Of a stretch of DNA of 64,000 nucleotides, positions 37,116 through 46,326 are shown piece by piece. How positions within the stretch are numbered: position 1 is the stretch's first letter; each line of letters opens with the position of its first letter. The stretch is taken from contig NZ_LR732817.1 in NCBI RefSeq assembly GCF_902506195.1, positions 327,147-391,146 on the forward strand. The letters are read 5' to 3'. The notes below the pieces were generated by a model. It was not told the origin of the DNA. It did no database searches and worked only from the letters and a program-made list of their open reading frames with translations. The translations under genes and the position numbers were made by a program. This DNA comes from Citricoccus sp. K5. GTDB taxonomy: Bacteria > Actinomycetota > Actinomycetes > Actinomycetales > Micrococcaceae.

Positions 37116-39184
<2,069 letters not shown>

Positions 39185-39240
39185 ACCACGGTGGCTGACG
39201 GGTCAATTGCGGGTGACCAGCGGCGTTGTGGCATGATGTG

Positions 39241-39340
39241 AGGCGGTGCAGGCCGCGCCAGGCCTCGGCCGGCGGCGAGCAATGAAGGTTCAGGTTGGTG
39301 GACCGGCGTGGCAACCACGCCGACGGGCCACCGGAACCCG
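39241..39340 (+). ncRNA. structured leader RNA candidate upstream of NlpC/P60 gene
   Basis: The 450-base gap 39185-39634 holds no gene. GGTT-GGTGG (39293-39301) pairs with CCACC-gg-AACC (39328-39338) around an inner 7-bp stem (GGCGTGG-CAA-CCACGCC, 39305-39321), and a second hairpin (CGCTTCG/CGAAGCG) lies at 39504-39529 after an AT-rich stretch (39470-39497) that may hold a promoter. NlpC/P60 genes of actinobacteria often have c-di-AMP riboswitches, but I could not find that motif's conserved blocks. Identity unresolved. Confidence 0.35.
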
Positions 39341-39634
39341 TTGAAGAAGACAAAGGCGTTACAGCTTCTGCACCGATTCGTGATCTGGCATTGACCAGAG
39401 AATCCGCGGAATCACGCGGTTTTCAGCACGATCTACCGGGTTCTCCCCATTCCCCGTGACCTCAGCGTGACATCTATAAACTTTTGATATACCTTGGATC
39501 CAGCGCTTCGGACAGTCCTGATCGAAGCGACAGACCGTTGGTTTGCCATTCCCCCCGCGATCACGGTGCACACAGCAGTCGTCAATCATGGCGGGGGCGG
39601 GCTCTGTCCGTAGGCACGTGAGAGAGGTATTTAC

Positions 39635-40522
39635 GTGTCGAAGCGCAGCTCCGCAGCACGCCACCGCGCCGTTCCGGCGAATTCCAACCCGCTGGAGGCC
39701 ATCTCCAAGGCCGTCTCGTCGAACGCCGGGACCGTCGGCCGCCAGGCCGCCGTCGTGGCCGCAGCCTCCGGGCTCGTGCTGTCGATCGGCATGCCGGCCC
39801 AGGGCGCAGCCCCGGCCGTGCGTGAGACCACCAGCATCCCGGCACCGGGCCTGGACATCGAGCGCGCCGCGGTGACCACCGTCAACGTCGCCGCTGCCAA
39901 GGACGCCAAGGTCGAGATCGACCGCGCCTCGGTCACGTCCAAGCCGGCACCCGAGCCCGAGCCCGAGCCGGCACCCGAGCCTGAGCCGGCACCGGAGCCT
40001 GAGTACACCGCCGCCTCCGAGCAGAACGAGTCCACGGAGCAGAGCGAGCAGACCGAACGGTCCACCTCCTCGGCCTCTTCTTCCTCCTCCTCTTCTTCCC
40101 AGGAGTCCGCCCAGGAATCCTCTCAGGAGCCCGCCGCGACCCAGGAAGCAGCTGCAGAGCCGGCCGCGCAGAGCTCCAGCGTCGGCGGCGTCGTGGGTGC
40201 TGCCTACGCCGGCGTGGGCGTGCCGTACGTCTACGGCGGCAAGACCACCTCCGGCTGGGACTGCTCGGGCTTCGTGTCCTGGGCCTACCGCCAGGCCGGG
40301 ATCAACATCCCCTCCTCGACGTCCGCCATCCGTGGCTCCGGGCTCTTCGTCCAGACGTCCAACCCGAAGCCGGGCGACCTGGTGTTCCAGAACGGTGGCG
40401 GCCACGTGGGCATCTACGTCGGCAACGGCCAGATGATCGGCGCCCAGAACCCCTCCGTGGGCACCTTCCAGCACTCCGTGACCCGGAACCCGCTGATGGG
40501 GTACTACACCTACGTCGGCTGA
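39635..40522 (+). CDS. secreted NlpC/P60 peptidoglycan hydrolase
   Basis: 295 residues: a Tat/Sec-like long signal region (about 1-58, hydrophobic VAAASGLVLSIGMPA), a low-complexity Pro-Glu repeat and Ser/Gln linker (about 105-180), and a C-terminal NlpC/P60 domain with catalytic C210 (WDCSGFVSW) and H257 (GGGHVGIYVG). It should cleave peptide stems of peptidoglycan (gamma-D-Glu-to-diamino acid bonds) outside the cell. The GTG at 39635 has AGAGAGG upstream. A terminator follows 49 bp after the stop. Confidence 0.93.
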   Translation: MSKRSSAARHRAVPANSNPLEAISKAVSSNAGTVGRQAAVVAAASGLVLSIGMPAQGAAPAVRETTSIPAPGLDIERAAVTTVNVAAAKDAKVEIDRASVTSKPAPEPEPEPAPEPEPAPEPEYTAASEQNESTEQSEQTERSTSSASSSSSSSSQESAQESSQEPAATQEAAAEPAAQSSSVGGVVGAAYAGVGVPYVYGGKTTSGWDCSGFVSWAYRQAGINIPSSTSAIRGSGLFVQTSNPKPGDLVFQNGGGHVGIYVGNGQMIGAQNPSVGTFQHSVTRNPLMGYYTYVG

Positions 40523-40571
40523 CCACCGACTGCATGACCCGGCCCTGAGCGCCGGTGAATGACGACTGCTA

Positions 40572-40601
40572 CGAGGGCCCCTCCGCATGGAGGGGCCCTC
40601 G
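40572..40601 (+). terminator. terminator after NlpC/P60 gene
   Basis: A 13-bp GC-rich stem (CGAGGGCCCCTCC with its complement) and a GCAT loop, followed by GTCGTTT. Confidence 0.85.
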
Positions 40602-40815
40602 GTCGTTTCCACCGTGAAGGGGATGTGAATGCCCCGTGAACACTCTCGGCGACACGCCCGGCAGCGGGGGTACGTGAGCCGCAGGGTGCCTCGGTGGCGC
40701 GTATCCTGAGTCTGATCGTCAACCCGATTCATCCCCGCAGACGCCGGATGGCCGGGTCGGTACCCGGCGGACGATCCGGCGCCCGCGGCACAGACGAAGC
40801 CGCGAGGTACGTCCC

Positions 40816-41310
40816 ATGCGCACTCTGGTCCTGAATGCCGGCTACGAGCCGCTGTCCGTCGTCAGCTACCGGCGCGCCATCCTGCTGGTGGGCACCGGCA
40901 AGGCGAGCGTGCTCGCCGATGGCGGGGATCCCGTCGTCGGGCCCTCCACCACCGTGCGCCGGCCCGCCGTCATCCTGCTCACCCGGTACGTCCGCATCCC
41001 GCACTCCGATTCGACGCCCGTGTCCCGCCGCGGTGTCCTGCGCCGCGACGGTCATCTCTGCGCCTACTGCGGGCGGACCGCCACCACGGTGGACCACGTC
41101 CATCCGCGGTCCCGCGGCGGTGAGGACTCCTGGGAGAACCTGGTGGCCTGCTGCCTGGCCTGCAACAACGCGAAGGGGGACCGCACCCTGGCCCAGATCG
41201 GCTGGGGTCTGCGCGTCACCCCGGCGCGCCCGCGCGGCGCCCAATGGCGGATCCGCGAGTTGGAGAAGCCCGCCGAGCAGTGGACGGACTTCCTCGCGGC
41301 GGTGGCCTGA
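40816..41310 (+). CDS. HNH endonuclease family protein
   Basis: 164 residues. The N-terminal 70 residues (MRTLVLNAGYEPLSVVSYRR) are the conserved region seen in a large actinobacterial HNH subgroup. The HNH site follows: CAYCG and CCLACNNAKGDRT form the zinc knuckles and DHVHPRSRGGEDSWENL supplies the catalytic His and Asn. It probably cuts DNA; its role in host or mobile DNA metabolism is unknown. No toxin partner or mobile element surrounds it. Confidence 0.92.
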   Translation: MRTLVLNAGYEPLSVVSYRRAILLVGTGKASVLADGGDPVVGPSTTVRRPAVILLTRYVRIPHSDSTPVSRRGVLRRDGHLCAYCGRTATTVDHVHPRSRGGEDSWENLVACCLACNNAKGDRTLAQIGWGLRVTPARPRGAQWRIRELEKPAEQWTDFLAAVA

Positions 41311-41383
41311 TTCGGCTGCGGCTGGAGCTTTGGTAAGGCTGTCCACACCGGATCCGCAGAGCGCCCGGACCTAGACTGGTGCG

Positions 41384-41722
41384 GTGTCCGAGACCCAGCC
41401 CGCCGGCCCCACCGCCCCTGACGATGCAGCCGTTCCGGACGTCGCGCCACAGCCAGCCACCCTGTCCTCGACCACTGGGTGGCCAGCCGATCTGATGACC
41501 GCACTCGAGCTGGACGGCGTCCACCCGGACTTCGCCCGGCTGGCGCGGCTCGCCCGGAACGCCGCGGACGCGTCGGGGAACGACGGCGACGCGGCGGCCA
41601 CCGCTTTCATCGCCGGCTACGCCGCGGGGCTGGCCGAGGGATCGGGGCAGGCCGGCTTCGACCGGGCCCACCGCGCGTCGCTCCGGGGAATCGAACGGCT
41701 GCTGGACCGGCCCACCCCGTGA
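41384..41722 (+). CDS. hypothetical protein, leaderless-type start
   Basis: 112 residues; the first 35 are Ala/Pro/Thr-rich, the rest helical (HPDFARLARLARNAADASG, FIAGYAAGLAEGSGQAGF). I do not recognise it. A TAGACT -10 box at 41372-41377 ends 6 bases before the GTG at 41384, the spacing of leaderless actinobacterial mRNAs. Its stop overlaps the GTG start of the ABC exporter (GTGA), so it may act as a translational leader for that gene. Confidence 0.65.
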   Translation: MSETQPAGPTAPDDAAVPDVAPQPATLSSTTGWPADLMTALELDGVHPDFARLARLARNAADASGNDGDAAATAFIAGYAAGLAEGSGQAGFDRAHRASLRGIERLLDRPTP

Positions 41723-43602
41723 GCATGGAACGCGCGGCCATGCAGGCCATGCGCCGGGCCAGCCACGGTGACCCCTCCGGCGGACGGCGGCTCCAACCGG
41801 GCACCATCCGGCGCTCCCTGGACTTCGTCCGCCGGTACAAGGGCAAGCTGGTCTTCTACCTGATGCTCTCCGTGGTCGGGGCGGTGTTGGGCGTGGCCTC
41901 GCCCATCCTGGCCGGTGACGTGGTGGACGCGATCGTGGGCGGCGGGAACGCCGACCGCATCGTCCAGCTGGCCCTGCTGATCGCCACCGTGGCTGTCCTG
42001 GACGCCGTCCTGGCCGTGGTGACCCGCTGGCTCTCCTCAGACCTGGGTGAGCGGATCATCTACGACCTGCGCACGGCGGTGTTCGACCACGTGCAGAAGA
42101 TGCCGATCGCGTTCTTCATGCGGACCCGGACCGGGGCGCTGGTCTCGCGGCTCAACAACGACGTGATCGGTGCCCAGACGGCGATCTCGAGGACCCTGTC
42201 CGGCGTGGTGATGAACTTCGTCTCCGTGGTGCTCACCCTGATCGTCATGCTGACCACCTCGTGGCAGATCACCCTCGTCTCGCTGGTGCTGCTGCCGCTG
42301 TTCTTCATCCCCGCGCGCGTGATGGGCGGCAAGATCGCCGAGCTCAGCCGCAGCCAGGCGCACCGCAACGCCGCGATGGGTGACCAGATGACCGAGCGCT
42401 TCTCCGCCCCCGGCGCCACGCTGGTCAAGCTCTTCGGCCAGCCGCAGCGCGAATCGGCGGAGTTCGCGTCACGGGCGGACCGGGTGCGGGCCACCGGCGT
42501 GGGGATCTCCGTGCGCCAGTCCGTGTTCATGACCGCCCTGACGCTGGTCTCGGCGCTGGCCCTGGCAGCCGTGTACGGCGTCGGCGGCCTGCAGGCCTTG
42601 GCGGGCCAGCTCAACGCCGGCGATGTGGTCACCCTCGCCCTGCTGCTGACCCGCCTGTACGGCCCGCTGACCGGCCTGGCCAGTGCGCGGGTCGAGATCA
42701 TGGGCGCCCTGGTCTCCTTCGACCGGATCTTCGAGGTCCTCGACCTGGAACCGCTCATCCGCGAGAAGCCCGAGGCGCGGGCCATCCCGGCCGGACCCAT
42801 CACGCTCGAGGTGCAGGACGTCCGCTTCGCCTACCCGAGTGCGGACCAGGTCTCCCTGGCCTCCCTCGAGGACGTCGCGGTCCTGGACCGCCGGGGCGGC
42901 TCCGAGGTCCTGCACGGCATCTCCTTCACCGTGCAGCCCGGCCAGACCTACGCCCTGGTCGGCACCTCCGGTGCGGGAAAGTCCACCATCGCGTCCCTGC
43001 TCGCCCGGCTGTACGACGTCGGCTCCGGCACCATCCGCTACAACGGCACCGACCTGAGGGAGACCACGTTCGCGTCCCTGAAGGAGACGGTCGGGATGGT
43101 CACCCAGGACGGGCACCTCTTCCACGACACGATCCGCGGGAACCTGACCCTGGCCCGGCCCGAGGTCGGCGATGCCGAGATCTGGGACGCGATCGACCGG
43201 GCCCGGCTACGCGGGGTCGTGGAGGGCCTGCCGGACGGCCTGGACACCGTGGTGGGGGAGCGCGGCTACCGGCTCTCCGGCGGCGAGCGCCAGCGCATGA
43301 CCATCGCCCGCCTGCTGCTGGCCGCACCGCGCGTCGTGCTGCTGGACGAGGCCACCGCGGCCCTGGACTCCACCTCGGAGAAGGCCGTGCAGGCCGCCCT
43401 CGCGGAGGCCCTGCAGGGGCGAACCGCCGTGGTGATCGCCCACCGGCTCTCCACCATCCGCTCCGCTGACCGCATCCTCGTGGTCGAGGACGGGCGCGTG
43501 GTGGAGGAGGGGCCGCACGAGGCCCTGCTGGCCGCCGGCGGACGCTATGCGGAGCTGTACCGGACGCAGTTCGACGATCCCTCCACGGACACACCGCGGT
43601 GA
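41719..43602 (+). CDS. ABC exporter, fused permease and ATPase
   Basis: 627 residues of the MsbA/LmrA half-transporter type. Six transmembrane helices (about 36-330) precede an ATPase domain with Walker A GTSGAGKST, Q-loop MVTQDGHLF, signature RLSGGERQR, Walker B VVLLDEAT and switch IAHRLSTI: all catalytic residues intact. It likely dimerises and exports a lipid or drug-like substrate. GTG 41719 overlaps the upstream stop (GTGA); ATG 41725 is an alternative. The loop SLASLEDVAVLDRRGGSEVL before Walker A is somewhat long for the family. Confidence 0.92.
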   Translation: MSMERAAMQAMRRASHGDPSGGRRLQPGTIRRSLDFVRRYKGKLVFYLMLSVVGAVLGVASPILAGDVVDAIVGGGNADRIVQLALLIATVAVLDAVLAVVTRWLSSDLGERIIYDLRTAVFDHVQKMPIAFFMRTRTGALVSRLNNDVIGAQTAISRTLSGVVMNFVSVVLTLIVMLTTSWQITLVSLVLLPLFFIPARVMGGKIAELSRSQAHRNAAMGDQMTERFSAPGATLVKLFGQPQRESAEFASRADRVRATGVGISVRQSVFMTALTLVSALALAAVYGVGGLQALAGQLNAGDVVTLALLLTRLYGPLTGLASARVEIMGALVSFDRIFEVLDLEPLIREKPEARAIPAGPITLEVQDVRFAYPSADQVSLASLEDVAVLDRRGGSEVLHGISFTVQPGQTYALVGTSGAGKSTIASLLARLYDVGSGTIRYNGTDLRETTFASLKETVGMVTQDGHLFHDTIRGNLTLARPEVGDAEIWDAIDRARLRGVVEGLPDGLDTVVGERGYRLSGGERQRMTIARLLLAAPRVVLLDEATAALDSTSEKAVQAALAEALQGRTAVVIAHRLSTIRSADRILVVEDGRVVEEGPHEALLAAGGRYAELYRTQFDDPSTDTPR

Positions 43603-43604
43603 TG

Positions 43605-43681
43605 TGGTGCCCCCGACTGGATTCGAACCAGCGACCTGCCCTTTAGGAGAGGGCCGCTCTATCCTGCTGAGCTACGGGGGC
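43605..43681 (-). tRNA. tRNA-Arg(CCT)
   Basis: On the minus strand, acceptor arms GCCCCCG... and CGGGGGC pair, with CCA encoded (plus-strand TGG 43605-43607). The anticodon stem-loop CCCT-CTCCTAA-AGGG reads CCT, for arginine AGG. It starts only 2 bases from the ABC exporter stop on the opposite strand. Confidence 0.95.
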
Positions 43682-43751
43682 CAGGGACCGTGGACGCCAG
43701 GCCTTCAGCCCGGAGCGCCGGTCCACCAGAACATCCTACGCAACGATCACG

Positions 43752-44468
43752 CTAGCGAGGGTTCGGCGACCCTGCCGCGATCTGCGCCTTGCGCTCGGCA
43801 ACCGAACGGCGGACCTTGCCGAGGACCATCAGCACCACCCAGAGGGCGATTGCCACCAGCAGCACCCACCGGGCCGAGGTGAAGGCCGAGGCCAGCCCGG
43901 CCCCCTCTCCACCGGCGTCCAGCGCCGACTCGATGAGCATGTTCTCCGCGATGTCCACCACGGCGAAGACGGCGCCGGCGGCGTACGAGAGCCAGCGGCC
44001 CCAGCCCCGCGGCAGGCACCAGGCCGCCACGGCGGACACACAGAGGAAGACGAACAGCGGGAAGATCACCCCGGCGGTCTTGTGCACCCAATTCAGCTGG
44101 CCGTGAGCCGCCTCGTTCATCGCCCCGTCGAGCTCCGCGAGGGCCGCCGTGTCATAGGTGAAGCGGTGGTCCGGCATCGGCAGCCCGCCGGACAGCGCGG
44201 ACATCTGCGGCAACACCATGATGTGCAGGTAGAAGAACATGAACAGCGTGGCGCCGATCAGCGCGATGACGAGCATGCCCGGGCTGCCCTGCTGCCGGCC
44301 CGAGGCCTGCAGATCCTGTTTCACCTGGCTCACGGACACCTTGGGGTGCTTGACGGGCCCGACGTCGGCCGGACCCTTGGCCTGCCCCTTCGCCTGGCGC
44401 TGGGTGCCGGTCTGGGCCCGGGCCGGATGGCCGGCGGAGCCCTTCCTCTGGTTCTTCTTCTGCGACAC
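43752..44468 (-). CDS. hypothetical four-helix membrane protein
   Basis: 238 residues. The first 60 are basic and Gln/Lys/Gly-rich (AKGQAKGPAD), then four transmembrane helices (about 64-86, 127-147, 151-170, 192-216) with an extracytoplasmic loop of about 40 residues between the first two. I recognise no family or motif. The C-terminus is basic (GKVRRSVAERK). Divergent from the cell-wall protein gene at 44663. Confidence 0.7.
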   Translation of the reverse strand: MSQKKNQRKGSAGHPARAQTGTQRQAKGQAKGPADVGPVKHPKVSVSQVKQDLQASGRQQGSPGMLVIALIGATLFMFFYLHIMVLPQMSALSGGLPMPDHRFTYDTAALAELDGAMNEAAHGQLNWVHKTAGVIFPLFVFLCVSAVAAWCLPRGWGRWLSYAAGAVFAVVDIAENMLIESALDAGGEGAGLASAFTSARWVLLVAIALWVVLMVLGKVRRSVAERKAQIAAGSPNPR

Positions 44469-44662
44469 GGTGAACCTCCAGCCTCGATTATCCCAGTTGT
44501 CCGGGACGTCCGTGGCCAGTCTCGACCGCCGTCCGGCGGCACGGTCTCCAGCCCCGCCCGGAGGCCCTTTCCCTGCTCCAGGAAAGTTTTTTCACCTCTG
44601 ACCCATCCGAACCACGTGTGACTCCGAACACCCTGTACCGGAACAACGATGAGGAGATTGTC

Positions 44663-45481
44663 ATGCGTAAGAAAATGCTCTTGGCCCCCGTGATCGCCCT
44701 GGGTGCCCTGACCCTGACGGCGTCCCCTGCCCTGGCCCACAGCGGCCATGGCGGCGAGGGGAGCACCACCGGCACCACGACCAGCACCCACGAGGGGGCC
44801 TGGTCCGGCCAGGCCACCCTGGATCCGCTGAACAACAGCGGCACCAGCGGGCAGGCCATGATCGAGCTGGACGGCAATGAAGCCACGGTCACGGTCAACG
44901 TCTCCGGGGCCGCGGAGACGTTCATGGACGGCCCGTTCCCGCACGCCCAGCACATTCACATCGCCAGCCAGGGCGTCTGCCCCACGCCGGAGGCCGACAC
45001 CGATGGGGACGGCGCGATCAGCGTCCCGGAGGGCCATCCCTTCTACGGGGAGATCGGCACCTCCCTGACCACCGAGGGTGACACCAGCGCCGATTCGGCC
45101 CTCGCGATCGAGCGGTTCCCGGGCGGTTCCGCCTACAACTACGAGCGGACCTTCGAGCTCAATGACGCCACCGCCGCTTCCCTGGCGGACGGCACCGCCG
45201 TGGTGGTGGTGCACGGCGTGGACCCGACCAAGCTGAGCGCGGAGGCGCAGGAGAAGCCGAGTGAACTCGACCCGGCCCTTCCCCTGGCAGCCACCCTGCC
45301 GGCTGCCTGCGGCACGGTGAACGTCTCGCAGATGGGCCAGATGCCGGAGGGCGGTGCCGATACCGGATCGCCGGTCCAGCAGTCCGACACCTCCGGGATC
45401 TTCCTCGGCGTCGGTGCCCTCGCCGTGGCCGCTCTGGGTGGCGGCGCGTGGGCGGTCAGCCGCCGTTCGAGCCGCGCCTGA
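44663..45481 (+). CDS. secreted, wall-anchored-type protein (CHRD-like)
   Basis: 272 residues: signal peptide (about 1-25, ending ASPALA), a His-rich start (HSGHGGEG), and a domain with AQHIHIASQGVCP resembling CHRD-type repeats. The C-terminus has the pattern of a cell-wall sorting signal: an ADTGSP motif, a hydrophobic helix (GIFLGVGALAVAALGGGAWAV) and a basic tail (SRRSSRA), but without the usual LPxTG. GAGGAG precedes ATG 44663. The next gene, 22 bp on, encodes a sortase, which makes this its probable substrate. Confidence 0.8.
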   Translation: MRKKMLLAPVIALGALTLTASPALAHSGHGGEGSTTGTTTSTHEGAWSGQATLDPLNNSGTSGQAMIELDGNEATVTVNVSGAAETFMDGPFPHAQHIHIASQGVCPTPEADTDGDGAISVPEGHPFYGEIGTSLTTEGDTSADSALAIERFPGGSAYNYERTFELNDATAASLADGTAVVVVHGVDPTKLSAEAQEKPSELDPALPLAATLPAACGTVNVSQMGQMPEGGADTGSPVQQSDTSGIFLGVGALAVAALGGGAWAVSRRSSRA

Positions 45482-45503
45482 CCGACCGGAGGCAGCCCAC
45501 ACC

Positions 45504-46241
45504 ATGAAGTTCCCTACTACCGGTCGCCGCGCAGCCCTGGTGGGCTGCGCGGCGACCGCCCTCATGCTCATCGCCTCCTGCTCGGCACCGCAGGGCCCGT
45601 CCGGTGCGGAACACGCCGGGCCGGGCGAATCCTCAGCGAGCGCTGTGGCCGGACCTTCCGCGACGGCGTCCCCGACGCAGACGCAGACGCCAACACAGTC
45701 GCCGTCGCCGACGACGTCGCCCTCGGCTGCCGCCAGCGGATCCGCGGCCAGCGCTGACTCGCCGGAGCCCGAGCCGGAGGCCCTGCCGGCCTCGGAGCCG
45801 ACCGCGATCTCCGTGCCGGGAATCAACGTCGAGTCCGAGGTGATGCAGCTCGGTCTGCAGGACAACGGGGTGATCGAGGTCCCGCCCTACAACCTGGGCT
45901 CCCCGGCCGGCTGGTTCGTCCACTCACCGACCCCCGGGGAGGTCGGGCCCTCCGTCATCCTGGGGCACCGCAACGGCATCGAAGGCGGTCCGGGGATCTT
46001 CGCCGACCTTCCGCAGACCGAGGTGGGGGACTCCATCGAGGTCACCCGGCAGGACGGCTCGGTCGCCACCTTCACCGTCTACCGCACTGAACTGTTCCGC
46101 AAGGACGAGGGCTTCCCCACCCTGGAGGTCTACGGCAACACCGAGGGGCCGGAGATCCGGCTGATCACCTGCGACGGGCTGAATCAGGAGACGGGGATGC
46201 TGGAGGACAACTTCATCGTCTACGCGACCCTGGACTCCTGA
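45504..46241 (+). CDS. class F-type sortase, lipoprotein-like
   Basis: 245 residues. The N-terminus has a lipobox (LMLIASC, residues 20-26), followed by a Ser/Thr/Pro linker (27-95) and the sortase domain. Catalytic His is H155 (VILGHRNG) and Cys is C223 (LITCDG). The position before the last strand reads LEDN (233-236) where many sortases have an Arg (R-x-N). It should be active at the outer membrane face. It is 22 bp downstream of its probable substrate gene. GGAGG lies 11 bases before ATG 45504. Confidence 0.85.
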   Translation: MKFPTTGRRAALVGCAATALMLIASCSAPQGPSGAEHAGPGESSASAVAGPSATASPTQTQTPTQSPSPTTSPSAAASGSAASADSPEPEPEALPASEPTAISVPGINVESEVMQLGLQDNGVIEVPPYNLGSPAGWFVHSPTPGEVGPSVILGHRNGIEGGPGIFADLPQTEVGDSIEVTRQDGSVATFTVYRTELFRKDEGFPTLEVYGNTEGPEIRLITCDGLNQETGMLEDNFIVYATLDS

Positions 46242-46310
46242 GGTCCGAGGGAAGGTCACCGGCGACGGCCGGAGATGTGGACGGACCCATCGGGCGTCCG
46301 GCCCGCTCGG

Positions 46311-46316
46311 TAGACT
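46311..46316 (+). promoter_or_regulatory. -10 box of pcrA/uvrD, near-leaderless
   Basis: TAGACT ends 10 bases before the ATG at 46327, so the transcript would have at most a few untranslated bases. No good Shine-Dalgarno is present. Prediction only. Confidence 0.4.
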
Positions 46317-46326
46317 GGACGCCACC

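Noticed and set aside
39241-39340. Signal recognition particle RNA in the same hairpin region
   Set aside because: The conserved SRP tetraloop and GGTCCGGAAGGAAGCAGC-like internal loop are absent.
39241-39634. Assigning the NlpC/P60 leader to the c-di-AMP (ydaO) riboswitch
   Set aside because: I compared it with remembered ydaO blocks and found only a loose AACCCGT-like match near 39335; the core blocks are missing, so the class is left open.
39956-40020. Short Pro-Glu repeat (PEPEPEPAPEPEP) as a possible tandem-repeat element or CRISPR-like array
   Set aside because: It encodes the low-complexity linker of the NlpC/P60 protein in frame; no spacer structure and no cas genes exist in the window.
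46242-46326. LexA/SOS box for pcrA
   Set aside because: The short upstream region contains no GAAC-N4-GTTC-type palindrome; only the TAGACT -10 element stands out.
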